From Prevotella sp. (GTDB lineage: Bacteria; Bacteroidota; Bacteroidia; Bacteroidales; Dysgonomonadaceae), in contig JAITVV010000093.1 in assembly GCA_031285625.1 (NCBI GenBank), positions 124,001 through 188,000 on the forward strand: DNA of 64,000 nt, given 5' to 3'. Positions 44,137 through 54,173 of the stretch are shown here, piece by piece; the stretch's first letter is position 1; every line of letters begins with the position of its first letter. A program made the translations under genes and the position numbers. Below the pieces are notes generated by a model. That model was not told the DNA's origin and made no database searches. It saw only the letters and a program-made list of their open reading frames with translations.

Positions 44137-45323
44137 GAAAAGAACTAGAAAACAAATTTCATAACACAATCTTTTTCTTGGTTAGTCCTATTTTAACGCT
44201 ACCAATGACTTTGTATGGGATTTTTAAGAAGTCTCAATTTAGTTTATTTTTATTTGCATTAACCATAGGCTTTCTAAGTTATTTATATATTCCGTATATA
44301 TCAAATGACAAGGCATCTCATTACTTCAAATTCATTGAGTTGAGTAATATGTCATGGAACCAAATTGCAATTTATCTAACTGATAAACCTGATTTCTTAT
44401 TTTCAATTTATTTGGCATTAATGGCCAAGATTGGGTTTTCCTTTCAGATCTCGGCTGCCCTCATTAGTGTCATGTCTGTGAGTATAATATTTTTTATTTT
44501 CGATAAATTGACAAGAAAGCAAAATAAATTTTATTTTCTTTCTTTTGTTTTAGTTCTTCTCTCAATAAGTCTCCTTGCTTTATTTTCTGGGATACGTTAT
44601 TATTTTGCATGTACAATTGTTTTTCTTGCTTTCTACTATCTATTTTTTGAAGGGAAAAAAACTAAAGGATTGGGATTACTATTGCTTGCTGCCTTTACTC
44701 ATTTTAGCACATTACTATTTATACCTGTCGCATTTCTAGCCATTATATTAAAGAATAAACCTGATTGGGCAAAAATATTATTTTTGATATCATTCCTATT
44801 TTTATTAATACCTCGATCTGATGTATTAATACATATTTCTAATTTGGGGCTTTTTGATAATGCGATAGATTCAAAATTAAATGCATATCTAGGTGAATCT
44901 GATTTCGTTACTCGCGGTATGGAAAATTCAACAAGTGCAGTAATTATATATTGGGGATCTAATCTATGGTTATATATTTCATACCTTTATTTACTTATTA
45001 CATGGAAAAATAACTCAATATTGAGAACCATCCTTTACTGTATGATATTCTTTGTCAATATATTTTATCAAGCTCCTACAGTTTTTCAAAGATATTCACT
45101 ACTTATTCAATTCTTCTTTGGCTTATTAATCATTATTGAACTGATAAAGTCTGATAAAAAGAGAATATATTATATATTTTTAGCCCTATTCTCAATTAGA
45201 TTCATCTTTCAATTAATTATCATAAGAGATATAATATCTGCAAGCTATTTTAATTCAGACTCTCTTTTACTTATTACAGGATTATTTAGAGAAATAACAG
45301 ATATAAACTTTTTACGCAACTAG
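44133..45323 (+). CDS. EpsG/Wzy-type polysaccharide polymerase
   Basis: A 396-residue protein with about ten hydrophobic helices and the EpsG-family motif FSGIRYYFACTIVFLAFYY in the middle, followed by FTHFSTLLFIPVA. It should polymerise repeat units on the periplasmic side. It overlaps the ATP-grasp gene by 4 bases. Sequence conservation in Wzy proteins is low, so the call rests on topology, family motif and position. Confidence 0.85.
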   Translation: MRKELENKFHNTIFFLVSPILTLPMTLYGIFKKSQFSLFLFALTIGFLSYLYIPYISNDKASHYFKFIELSNMSWNQIAIYLTDKPDFLFSIYLALMAKIGFSFQISAALISVMSVSIIFFIFDKLTRKQNKFYFLSFVLVLLSISLLALFSGIRYYFACTIVFLAFYYLFFEGKKTKGLGLLLLAAFTHFSTLLFIPVAFLAIILKNKPDWAKILFLISFLFLLIPRSDVLIHISNLGLFDNAIDSKLNAYLGESDFVTRGMENSTSAVIIYWGSNLWLYISYLYLLITWKNNSILRTILYCMIFFVNIFYQAPTVFQRYSLLIQFFFGLLIIIELIKSDKKRIYYIFLALFSIRFIFQLIIIRDIISASYFNSDSLLLITGLFREITDINFLRN

Positions 45324-45326
45324 AAA

Positions 45327-46412
45327 ATGAAAAAAGTTATTTTTTTCGTTACAGGTTTAAATAGTGGTGGAATAGAAAATTATCTTCTACGTTTTTTACA
45401 ATATAAAGCTACATTTTTTTCAGAGATAGTAATATACTGTAAGGGGGGTATGGAAGGTCAATTAGATGAAGATTTTCTGATAATACCCAATGTGAAAATC
45501 TTAAGAAATGAGATTAGTTTTTTTAATCCTTTCCATTATATTAAGTTAAAATCATATCTTGAAAAGCAAAAATTTGATGCAATGTGTGATTTTACGGGAA
45601 ACTTTGCAGGGTTAATACTGCTATGTGGAAAGAAAGCTGGAATTAATAAAAGAATTGTATTTTATAGAAGTTCATCTGATCGTTTTTCTAAAACTTTATT
45701 TAAAACAAAGTATAATAATTTCGTAAAAAAACTGACCTACGAAAATGCAACCAATATTTTATCCAATTCTCGAGCTGCTTTTGATTTTTTTTACAAAAAA
45801 AATCAACATGATAAAAGATTTCAAGTTATTTACAATGGTATTGATGCTGCTAATTTCAACGTAGGAAATCATAATCTGAGACAAGCATTTAATATTCCCG
45901 AGAATGCTTTTGTAATTGGGCATACGGGTAGATTTAACCCTGCTAAAAATCATGATGTGATCCTAATGGTTGCTGTAAGATTATTATCAAAATATCCTGA
46001 TATTTATTTTATATTATGTGGAAATGGAGTTAGAAATGGTTTGGAGAATAAAATAAAAGAATTAGATATAGATGATAAAACCAGATTATTTGAGAACCGA
46101 AATGATATTCCTTTGTTTTTAAATACTATGGATATATATTTTTTTCCATCCATTACAGAAGGGCAGCCGAACGCTTTGATTGAAGCTATGATAATGGGAA
46201 TACCCTTTGTAGCTTCGGATATACCACCAATTAAAGAGACAGTAGAGGATTACCCTAATTTATACAATCCTCTTGATATTGAAGGATTCACAGATGCACT
46301 AGAATCTTTATATTTAAACGGAGTTCAAAAAGATATAAATCTACAAAAAAAAGCAATCAGCAGGTTTAATTATAAAGAGCGATTTGATGAATTTTATAAT
46401 AATTTTTTATAA
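45327..46412 (+). CDS. GT4 family glycosyltransferase
   Basis: A 361-residue GT-B enzyme. The N-terminus has TGLNSGGIENYLLRFL, and the C-terminal half has GHTGRFNPAKNHDV and the donor-site motif EGQPNALIEAMIMGIP (E-x7-E), typical of group 1 glycosyltransferases. Specificity unknown. It starts 3 bases after the polymerase gene. Confidence 0.93.
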   Translation: MKKVIFFVTGLNSGGIENYLLRFLQYKATFFSEIVIYCKGGMEGQLDEDFLIIPNVKILRNEISFFNPFHYIKLKSYLEKQKFDAMCDFTGNFAGLILLCGKKAGINKRIVFYRSSSDRFSKTLFKTKYNNFVKKLTYENATNILSNSRAAFDFFYKKNQHDKRFQVIYNGIDAANFNVGNHNLRQAFNIPENAFVIGHTGRFNPAKNHDVILMVAVRLLSKYPDIYFILCGNGVRNGLENKIKELDIDDKTRLFENRNDIPLFLNTMDIYFFPSITEGQPNALIEAMIMGIPFVASDIPPIKETVEDYPNLYNPLDIEGFTDALESLYLNGVQKDINLQKKAISRFNYKERFDEFYNNFL

Positions 46413-46438
46413 GTAAATGAAACAAGTAGAAATATTTA

Positions 46439-47608
46439 ATGAGGAAATTATTAGTAATAAGTGAACCAAATATAATTTTAGGAAATGGATGTACGCGTAA
46501 TAATGCTTTGAACAATATTATGCAGGCATATTGCAACTATTTTGACGAAGTTCATTATCTAGGCCCGACAGATGATTCCAATATAGATACTTTTTTATCC
46601 AATAATATTTATTATCACCCGATTAGAGGGTACTCGAAAGATATATATACAAGATTCAAATTTTATTTATTTACATTTTTATATAAAAAAGAAATCAATA
46701 AAATAATTGATAATATCAAGCCTGATCTTATTCAAGTAAGAGTGCCCTCTTTTTTCTCTAGTGCAATTTATAAAGTAGTAAAGGAAAAAGGAATACCTAT
46801 AACTTCATATATTGCAGGTGAATGGGATGAGGCTTTAAAGCTAAATTATAAAGATATCCCTTTCATTAATTTTATCGCAAAAAGATTATTTAATAGTCAA
46901 AAGCAGATTGTTTCTAATACAATACCAGTCTGTACTGGAGATTTGTTAAAAGAACGCTTTGCAAAATGTGATAAAGATTGTTATGCATTTTATTCGACAA
47001 CACATAATACTATAAACAAAAGGACAAAATTTAGTCATCCTGCATATAGGATACTGAGTGTAGGTAGGTTAGAGAAACTAAAGAGAAATGAAGATGCAAT
47101 ATATGCATTATCTTATTTATTAAAAGATTCAGACAAATATGGACTAACATTTATTGGAGATGGAATTGAAAAAGAAAATTTGGTAGAATTAGTAAAAAGT
47201 CTTAATTTGGAGAATTATATTCATTTCTTAGGGCATGTATCGAATAAAAAAGAACTTACTCAAATTTTTGAAACTAATGATATTCTTTTACATACCTCAT
47301 TAAGTGAAGGAACAACTAAAGTATTACCTGAAGCGATGTCTTATGGATTACTACCTATAGCTGTAAAAAATGTGGGAAGTAATAATTATATATTAGCCTC
47401 AAATAATGGATATTTAATAGAAGCTGAAAATCCAGAATCAATTGCTGAATGTATAAAAAGATATAATAATTTAGAATCTGAAATAGCTGCTAAAATAATC
47501 GATAACTGCTACAAATATGCAGAAGAGCATACTTTAACTAAAGAATTAGATAAGATGTGGGGGTGGGTCTTTAATAAAATAAAAAATGAAAATTGCCATA
47601 AATTGTAG
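46439..47608 (+). CDS. GT4 family glycosyltransferase
   Basis: A 389-residue enzyme with LSVGRLEKLKRNEDAI, FIGDGIEKENL and SEGTTKVLPEAMSYGL (E-x7-E) of GT4 proteins. Its last 23 bases overlap the next glycosyltransferase gene. Donor and acceptor are unknown. Confidence 0.93.
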   Translation: MRKLLVISEPNIILGNGCTRNNALNNIMQAYCNYFDEVHYLGPTDDSNIDTFLSNNIYYHPIRGYSKDIYTRFKFYLFTFLYKKEINKIIDNIKPDLIQVRVPSFFSSAIYKVVKEKGIPITSYIAGEWDEALKLNYKDIPFINFIAKRLFNSQKQIVSNTIPVCTGDLLKERFAKCDKDCYAFYSTTHNTINKRTKFSHPAYRILSVGRLEKLKRNEDAIYALSYLLKDSDKYGLTFIGDGIEKENLVELVKSLNLENYIHFLGHVSNKKELTQIFETNDILLHTSLSEGTTKVLPEAMSYGLLPIAVKNVGSNNYILASNNGYLIEAENPESIAECIKRYNNLESEIAAKIIDNCYKYAEEHTLTKELDKMWGWVFNKIKNENCHKL

Positions 47609-48692
47609 TTTCTTTATGCCAAAAGGTGGTGGTATAAAAGAATATATATTCAATCTAGTAAATAACCTAGCATTACTGGATAATGTCAATGAATATATAT
47701 TATATGTAGCAGCAGATCAATATGATTATGCGAAAAATAATCTTCCCAACAAAATGAAAATTAAGAAAACTCCTTTTAAATCTTCAGAGTCTTTTAAAAG
47801 AAGTCTTTTTGAAAAGAAGTTTTATTTGGAAGAGGAAAAATATGAGAATTTTGATATTTTTCACTCCCCCTTCTTTCATATTCCACCATTAAAGAGGGCT
47901 AAGAAAATTATTACAGTTCATGATCTAAGATTATATAGATACCCTAAAACATATTCATTTTTCAGATATTATTTTCTAAAATATGCTGTAAATAAGTCAA
48001 TTAAATCAGCAGATCATATAATTACAATTTCGGAATTCACAAAGAACGAAATACTATCTTTCTTTAATATATCACCTGATAAAATAACTCCAGTCCATGA
48101 AGCAATTAATACTTCTTTTTTTAGTGAAGATATAATAATGGATTATTTCCCGACTAACGATGAATTAAAAAATTCTCCTTTTTTATTATCTGTCGGACAT
48201 TTAGAACCTAGGAAGAACTATAATAAATTAATTTTAGCTTTTAACAAGTTTAAAAATCAATTTCCGGAAAATCCTTTAAAACTTGTTATTGTTGGACAAA
48301 AAAGTTTGGGATATGAAACAACTCTTAAGCTAATAGATGAATCTAAAGATATTTTATATTTAGATTTTGTCGAACATAAACTATTAGTATGGCTTTACAA
48401 AAATGCAAAATTATTTATATTTCCATCATATTATGAAGGATTTGGTTTTCCTCCATTAGAAGCAGCAGTATTAAATACAGTATCGGTTGTAAGTAATAAG
48501 TCTTCTATTCCGGAAATCTGTGGGGATTCGTCTTTTTATTTCAATCCCAATGATACAGACTCCATCTGGGAGACAATCATAACTTCTTTGGAACAAGTAG
48601 AACAGAAAAGAGTTTTACTCAAAGAAAATTTAAGTAGATTCTCTTGGGTTAAAAATGCACAATCAACATTAGATATTTATAACAATATATGA
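47586..48692 (+). CDS. GT4 family glycosyltransferase (WbaZ-like)
   Basis: A 368-residue enzyme. FMPKGGGIKEYIFNLV, FHSPFFHIPP, VHDLRLYRYPKTYSFF, SVGHLEPRKNY and YEGFGFPPLEAA are strong GT4 motifs, closest in pattern to mannosyl or rhamnosyl transferases of O-antigen clusters. It overlaps genes on both sides (23 and 4 bases). Confidence 0.94.
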   Translation: MKIAINCSFFMPKGGGIKEYIFNLVNNLALLDNVNEYILYVAADQYDYAKNNLPNKMKIKKTPFKSSESFKRSLFEKKFYLEEEKYENFDIFHSPFFHIPPLKRAKKIITVHDLRLYRYPKTYSFFRYYFLKYAVNKSIKSADHIITISEFTKNEILSFFNISPDKITPVHEAINTSFFSEDIIMDYFPTNDELKNSPFLLSVGHLEPRKNYNKLILAFNKFKNQFPENPLKLVIVGQKSLGYETTLKLIDESKDILYLDFVEHKLLVWLYKNAKLFIFPSYYEGFGFPPLEAAVLNTVSVVSNKSSIPEICGDSSFYFNPNDTDSIWETIITSLEQVEQKRVLLKENLSRFSWVKNAQSTLDIYNNI

Positions 48693-49816
48693 CTCAAAAA
48701 CTCTTCATAATCGTAAATATAGACTGGTTTTTTCTATCCCACAGGCTTCCCATAGCCCTGGTAGCAAAAGATAATGGCTATGATGTAACAATTGTAGCTA
48801 AGGATACTGGAAGAAAAGAAGAGATTGAACAACATGGCCTAAAATTTATAAATATACCTTTTGATCGTTCTGGTTCAAACCCATTATATGAATTGAAATG
48901 TATTTTTTTACTAAGAAAAATATATAAAAAAAGTAAGCCGGACATCATTCATCACGTAACACTTAAAGCAAGTTTGTTAGGTAGTATTGCAGCTAAACTT
49001 TCAAGAAAAAGGAATGTTATTAATGCTATAAGTGGATTTGGATATAATTTCACTAACGAAAGAGAAGGCATTAAACAAAAAATTATTAAACATATGATGA
49101 AATTAGCTTTTAAAAGCAAATATTTTCATTATATATTCCAAAATCCAGATGATGTAGAAGATTTTTCGAAACTTAATTTTGTTCCTGATAATCACATTCA
49201 TTTAATAAAAGGATCAGGTGTTGACTTGAATAAATTCATATACCAGAAAGAGGTGATAAAAGAAAAAGTTCGGATTATTCTGCCAGCAAGAATGCTATAT
49301 GATAAGGGAATTATCGAATTTATTAAAGCAGCCAAGATCCTAAAAAAAGAAATGTTCACTAAAGCTGAGTTTATACTGATAGGAGACTGTGACACACAGA
49401 ATCTGGCAGGTATAAATGAACAGGTTTTAGAAAAACAAATGGATTTACCATATTTGAAATGGACAGGTTTCGAAAAAAATATTTTTTCCGCATTAAAGAA
49501 TGCAGATATTGTTGTTCTACCCTCCTATAGGGAAGGGCTTCCCAAATCTTTAATAGAAGCTTGTGCTGTTGGACGGCCGATAGTCACTACTGATACTCAA
49601 GGATGTCGTGAATGTGTAAAGGAAAACTACAATGGTTTTTTAGTTCCTGTAAAAGATTATAAGATTCTATCTCAAAAGATAGAAATGCTTATTAATGATG
49701 CTCAGATGAGAGAAAAAATGGGTGAAAACTCTAGAAATCTAGCAGAGAAGGAATTTTCTATTAAAAGTGTGGTGCAGAAGCATCTAAAAATATATACCGA
49801 AATAGTAAAGCAATGA
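48689..49816 (+). CDS. GT4 family glycosyltransferase (PglA-like)
   Basis: A 375-residue enzyme starting with NIDWFFLSHRLPIALVAK, then HHVTLKASLLGS, SGFGYNF and SYREGLPKSLIEACAVGRP. This pattern is found in the transferases that sit beside WbpL/WbpM-type genes and add the second sugar to the lipid-linked amino sugar. The position here, directly before the WbpV/WbpL/WbpM-like block, agrees. Overlaps neighbours by 4 bases on each side. Confidence 0.93.
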   Translation: MTQKLFIIVNIDWFFLSHRLPIALVAKDNGYDVTIVAKDTGRKEEIEQHGLKFINIPFDRSGSNPLYELKCIFLLRKIYKKSKPDIIHHVTLKASLLGSIAAKLSRKRNVINAISGFGYNFTNEREGIKQKIIKHMMKLAFKSKYFHYIFQNPDDVEDFSKLNFVPDNHIHLIKGSGVDLNKFIYQKEVIKEKVRIILPARMLYDKGIIEFIKAAKILKKEMFTKAEFILIGDCDTQNLAGINEQVLEKQMDLPYLKWTGFEKNIFSALKNADIVVLPSYREGLPKSLIEACAVGRPIVTTDTQGCRECVKENYNGFLVPVKDYKILSQKIEMLINDAQMREKMGENSRNLAEKEFSIKSVVQKHLKIYTEIVKQ

Positions 49817-50751
49817 AGATTATACTCATTACTGGTGCGTATGGCTTTGTAGGAACAAATTTAGCTAATTATTTAAAAGCTAATTATACATTATGGGCCT
49901 TAGATATTCAACAAAAAGAAGAAGATTTATATTCTAAATATTTTTCATGGGATAATTTTAGCACTATTCCATTTAATGAAATTAATACAATTATACATCT
50001 TGCAGGGAAAGCCCATGATGTAAAAGGTAATAGCAATGCTTCTATATACTTCGAGATAAATACAGGATTAACCCAAAAGGTATTTGATGCTTTCCTCCAG
50101 TCAAACTGTGAAAAATTTATATTTTTTAGTTCTGTGAAAGCAGCAGCAGATTTTGTAGATGGACACATCTTGAATGAAGATATTACTCCTAATCCTGTAG
50201 GTCCATATGGAGAGAGTAAAATAAAAGCTGAAGAATATATTCAATCAAAAGAATGGAATAATAAGAATGTATATATTTTTAGACCATGTATGATTCATGG
50301 TCCGGGAAACAAAGGAAATCTAAATTTATTATATAACTTTATCGAGAAAGGAATACCCTATCCTCTTGGAAGTTTTGATAATAAAAGATCATTTACATCT
50401 ATTGAAAACTTGTGTTATATAATTGATTTAGTTATCAAAAGAGAAATTGAATCTGGAATCTATAATATAGCAGATGATACACCTCTATCAACCAATAGGT
50501 TGATAGAGCTTATTTGTAAAGGATTAGAAAAAAAAACAAGAATATGGAAAATGCAAAAGGGATTAATCAATTTAGTAGCTAAAATAGGAAATGTCTTACA
50601 TTTACCACTAAATACAACACGATTAGATAAACTTACAGAAAATTATGTTGTCGATAATAATAAAATAAAGAAGGCATTAAAAATCCAATTTTTACCTATT
50701 TCTTCAGAAGATGGGATACTAAAAACTATAATATCGTTTAAGAATAAATAA
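49813..50751 (+). CDS. NAD-dependent epimerase/reductase (WbpV-like)
   Basis: A 312-residue extended SDR protein. GAYGFVGTN binds the nucleotide, SSVKAAAD and YGESKIKAEEY hold the Ser and Tyr/Lys catalytic residues. The combination with WbpL- and WbpM-like genes suggests it reduces the 4-keto sugar made by the dehydratase at 52132 to UDP-QuiNAc or UDP-FucNAc. Which stereoisomer forms cannot be decided. Confidence 0.88.
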   Translation: MKIILITGAYGFVGTNLANYLKANYTLWALDIQQKEEDLYSKYFSWDNFSTIPFNEINTIIHLAGKAHDVKGNSNASIYFEINTGLTQKVFDAFLQSNCEKFIFFSSVKAAADFVDGHILNEDITPNPVGPYGESKIKAEEYIQSKEWNNKNVYIFRPCMIHGPGNKGNLNLLYNFIEKGIPYPLGSFDNKRSFTSIENLCYIIDLVIKREIESGIYNIADDTPLSTNRLIELICKGLEKKTRIWKMQKGLINLVAKIGNVLHLPLNTTRLDKLTENYVVDNNKIKKALKIQFLPISSEDGILKTIISFKNK

Positions 50752-50758
50752 ACTAACA

Positions 50759-51715
50759 ATGATTTATATACTAATCACAATATTACTAATATTTGCTATT
50801 TTAATCTATTTTAAGATGGCAGATAAATATAATATTATAGATAAACCAAATGAAAGAAGTTCTCATAAAGAAGTAACAATAAGAGGGGGAGGCATAATTA
50901 TATGGCTAGCTGCCTTATTTTATTTCATACTAAATTTTAATTCAAGCTTTTATTTTTTTATAGGTATTACTCTGGTTAGTTGTATAAGTTTTTATGATGA
51001 TATTAAGAGTTTACCAGGTAGTTTTCGTGCACTTACGCAATTCATTGCTGTAATATTGATTTTTTATGGTTTGGATATTTTTTCTCTTTTTCCGTGGTGG
51101 ATTATTACTCTATCTATAGTAATATCAATTGGAATTATCAATGCATATAACTTCATGGATGGTATAAATGGAATTACAGGATTGTATTCTATAGTTGTTT
51201 TTAGTTCTTTATTATATGCAAATAATTATATAAATTCTTTTATTAATAATGATTTTTTTATATTTCCAATAATTGCATGCATTATTTTTCTATTCTTTAA
51301 TTTCAGGAAAAGAGCTAAGTGTTTTGCGGGAGATATAGGAAGTGTTTCCATTGCTTTTTGGATAATATATTCATTGGCAAAATTAATTATCGAAACAAAT
51401 AGTATCATCTGGATATTATTTTTAGCAGTATATGGTGTGGATTCTATTTGTACAATTATACACAGACTATATCTAAGACAAAATATATTTGAACCTCACA
51501 GAATGCACTTTTATCAAATATTAAGTAATGAGTATAAAATAGATCACCGTTTGGTTTCAATCGGATACGCTATTTTACAAATTTTCATTTCTGCAATAGT
51601 GTTGGCGACATATGATAAAAATTTCAAATATTTTATATTTGTAGGAATTATATTTTCTTTAGTATTAGTATATTCGTCTAAATTTATTTTATTAAAAAAA
51701 TGGAACCACACATAA
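50759..51715 (+). CDS. WbpL/WecA-like undecaprenyl-phosphate sugar-1-phosphate transferase
   Basis: A 318-residue polytopic membrane enzyme of the MraY/WecA superfamily with about ten helices. DKPNERSSHKEVTIRGGG, FYDDIKSLPG, NAYNFMDGINGI and the late EPHRMHFYQ contain the conserved acidic and His residues. It should start the repeat unit by moving an amino-sugar phosphate onto undecaprenyl phosphate, most likely the QuiNAc/FucNAc made here. It overlaps the cupin gene by 16 bases. Confidence 0.94.
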   Translation: MIYILITILLIFAILIYFKMADKYNIIDKPNERSSHKEVTIRGGGIIIWLAALFYFILNFNSSFYFFIGITLVSCISFYDDIKSLPGSFRALTQFIAVILIFYGLDIFSLFPWWIITLSIVISIGIINAYNFMDGINGITGLYSIVVFSSLLYANNYINSFINNDFFIFPIIACIIFLFFNFRKRAKCFAGDIGSVSIAFWIIYSLAKLIIETNSIIWILFLAVYGVDSICTIIHRLYLRQNIFEPHRMHFYQILSNEYKIDHRLVSIGYAILQIFISAIVLATYDKNFKYFIFVGIIFSLVLVYSSKFILLKKWNHT

Positions 51716-52122
51716 TAAAAGGAAATATATATAATGATGTTAGAGGCTCAGTCTCCTTTGTTAATGATTTCAATTTTAAAAATATTGTTCGATTTTATAT
51801 TATAGAAAATTCAATAGAACATGAATTGAGGGCATGGCAAGGCCATAAGCTTGATACAAAATATTTTTACTGTATATCAGGATCATTTCAAGTATCATAT
51901 ATACAAATTGATAATTGGGATAAACCGTCATCGAATTTAATTATTCAACATGAAATTTTAAAAAAGGATGATAGTAAAATTTTATGTATTCCACCTGGTT
52001 ATGCAAATGCTTTAAGATCTCTAGAATCAGGATCAAGATTATTATCATTTTCCACTCTTCCCTTAAATGAAGTAAAAGATGATGATGTGAGATATGATAA
52101 AAATACATGGTCAGTTCAATAA
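51700..52122 (+). CDS. Cupin-fold sugar isomerase/epimerase (WxcM/FdtA-like)
   Basis: A 140-residue RmlC-like cupin: EPHIIKGNIYNDVRGSVSFVNDF, RAWQGHKLDTKYFYCISGSF and CIPPGYANAL are the strand and loop signatures of 3,4-ketoisomerases and 3,5-epimerases in deoxysugar pathways. Similar small genes often lie between WbpL- and WbpM-like genes in Bacteroides capsule clusters. The actual reaction is unknown. Confidence 0.85.
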   Translation: MEPHIIKGNIYNDVRGSVSFVNDFNFKNIVRFYIIENSIEHELRAWQGHKLDTKYFYCISGSFQVSYIQIDNWDKPSSNLIIQHEILKKDDSKILCIPPGYANALRSLESGSRLLSFSTLPLNEVKDDDVRYDKNTWSVQ

Positions 52123-52131
52123 TAGAATCTC

Positions 52132-54087
52132 ATGATAAATAAAACTACAAGAAAAATATATAAGAAATTTCTCGAAAACCGTTTACTAAGTAGATGGTTT
52201 GTATTATTAATAGATATAGGAATTATTATTTTGGCAACAATAATATCTTATCTATTAACACTGCAGATATACAAAAATATTAATGTCATTCATCATCCAA
52301 TATTTATTGAATATCTGGCTGTTACAATATTCTTTAATTTACTATTTTTCCGTTTTTTTAAAACCTATAAAGGGATAGTCCGTTACTCTACGGTTTACGA
52401 ATTCCAACGGATATTAAGTGCATTATTATTTGCCGACTTCTTAGTTTTTCTTACCCTATACAAAGTTATTGGTCCATCTGGTAGTGTATCTGTAGCATAC
52501 TGTAGTACATTATTTCTTGTATCTCTGGTTGGCCTTTATGGCTTTCGTATTATCGTTGTATATACATATCAATCTTTGACCCAAAAATTCGGAGATAATC
52601 CATCTATCCCAGTTTTTGTATGGGGACTAAATGAAGAGAATATCGTTTTTGCGCAATTGCTAAGCACAGGGAAGAATAAATTCAGAATTATAGGTTTTCT
52701 TACAACTGAGCCTAATTCCAAACTGAAAAAGCTAACGAATTTACCGGTTATTATTATTCAGAAACCTGAAGATTTAAATAAATATAAGACGAAAGATATT
52801 CTATTTACAAAAGAAAGCGACTTAAAAGACCGAGCTGATTATGTTGAAAAGATGTTGAATCTAAATAGACATATATACATCACACAACAGATGAATATCA
52901 ATAGTATGTCTCAATTGTCTGACGTTAGTCGCAGCATCCGATCTGTTCAGATAGAAGATTTACTAGGACGCCCTGAAATAAATATTAGTTTGGGGGCTAT
53001 AGCTGAAAATATAAGAAATAAGAAAGTACTTGTCACTGGTGCTGCCGGATCAATAGGTAGTGAAATAGTAAAACAGTTAGCAAAATTCTCTCCTAATTGT
53101 ATTATATGTCTGGATCAGGCAGAAACTCCTTTAAATGACCTGGATATTGAATTAAAGAAAGTTTATCCGACACTGAATTATAAGTCTATTATTGGAGACA
53201 TTCGAAATAAGGATAAAATAACTCAGGTTTTTGAAGAATATAAGCCCAACATAGTATACCATGCTGCGGCATATAAGCATGTTCCATTAATGGAAAAATA
53301 TCCTTGCGAAGCTATAATTACAAATGTTTTAGGAACAAAGCACCTTGTAGACCTTTCCATTGAAAATGCAGTTGAAATGTTCATCATGGTATCTACAGAT
53401 AAAGCTGTGAATCCAACTAACATTATGGGGGCAACAAAGCGTATAGCAGAGATATATGTACAAAGCTGTGCCACAAATATGAGGAAGAACAAGTCTAATA
53501 CAAAATTTGTGACTACAAGATTTGGGAATGTGCTAGGTAGCAATGGTTCTGTAATTCCACTTTTCAGAAAGCAGATTGAAAAAGGTGGCCCTATTACTGT
53601 AACAGATCGTAATATCACTCGCTATTTTATGACAATACCGGAAGCCTGTCGTCTGGTATTAGAAGCATCTGTTATTGGTAAATCCGGTTATATTTACGTA
53701 TTTGACATGGGAGAGCCTGTAAAAATATATGATTTAGCCAGGAAAATGATCGAACTAGCAGGTTTGACACCAGATAAGGATATCTCTATTGAATTTTCAG
53801 GCTTACGTCCCGGCGAAAAGCTATATGAAGAACTATTGAATGACTCAGAAGTTACAGAACCGACATCTCATAAAAAAATTATGATGGCTAAAGTTCGTGA
53901 GTATCACTTTGATGACATCTCTCCTCAAATCGACTCAATCATCACTATCGCTAAAAATGATGATAAATACAGGCTTGTAGCTAATATGAAAAATCTCGTA
54001 CCTGAGTTTATAAGTAACAATTCAGAGTTTGAATTCTTAGATCAGAATAAGATAGATCCAACAGTGAAGTCACAAATCTGGGTATAA
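52132..54087 (+). CDS. WbpM/FlaA1-family UDP-GlcNAc 4,6-dehydratase/epimerase
   Basis: A 651-residue membrane-bound SDR enzyme. Four N-terminal helices (about 20-155) are followed by a Rossmann-like linker (VWGLNEENIVFAQLL) and a catalytic domain with TGAAGSIGSEI and VSTDKAVNPTNIMGATKR. The usual YxxxK is M432xxxK436, as in WbpM and other large membrane dehydratases. It should convert UDP-GlcNAc to UDP-4-keto-6-deoxy-GlcNAc. It is the last gene of the cluster, before a strong terminator. In composition it returns toward that of the flanks. Confidence 0.95.
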   Translation: MINKTTRKIYKKFLENRLLSRWFVLLIDIGIIILATIISYLLTLQIYKNINVIHHPIFIEYLAVTIFFNLLFFRFFKTYKGIVRYSTVYEFQRILSALLFADFLVFLTLYKVIGPSGSVSVAYCSTLFLVSLVGLYGFRIIVVYTYQSLTQKFGDNPSIPVFVWGLNEENIVFAQLLSTGKNKFRIIGFLTTEPNSKLKKLTNLPVIIIQKPEDLNKYKTKDILFTKESDLKDRADYVEKMLNLNRHIYITQQMNINSMSQLSDVSRSIRSVQIEDLLGRPEINISLGAIAENIRNKKVLVTGAAGSIGSEIVKQLAKFSPNCIICLDQAETPLNDLDIELKKVYPTLNYKSIIGDIRNKDKITQVFEEYKPNIVYHAAAYKHVPLMEKYPCEAIITNVLGTKHLVDLSIENAVEMFIMVSTDKAVNPTNIMGATKRIAEIYVQSCATNMRKNKSNTKFVTTRFGNVLGSNGSVIPLFRKQIEKGGPITVTDRNITRYFMTIPEACRLVLEASVIGKSGYIYVFDMGEPVKIYDLARKMIELAGLTPDKDISIEFSGLRPGEKLYEELLNDSEVTEPTSHKKIMMAKVREYHFDDISPQIDSIITIAKNDDKYRLVANMKNLVPEFISNNSEFEFLDQNKIDPTVKSQIWV

Positions 54088-54128
54088 AGAGAGCTTTAAT
54101 AAGATACTTGAAATATTATAAAATAAAT

Positions 54129-54160
54129 AAGGCATTGGATTTGCTCCAATGCCTTTTTTA
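54129..54160. terminator. Terminator at the end of the EPS cluster
   Basis: AAGGCATTGGA and TCCAATGCCTT form a perfect 11-bp stem with a 5-base loop and a T-run. An A-rich left side lets it serve the converging kinase-like gene as well. Confidence 0.9.
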
Positions 54161-54173
54161 TACTCTATTTTTC

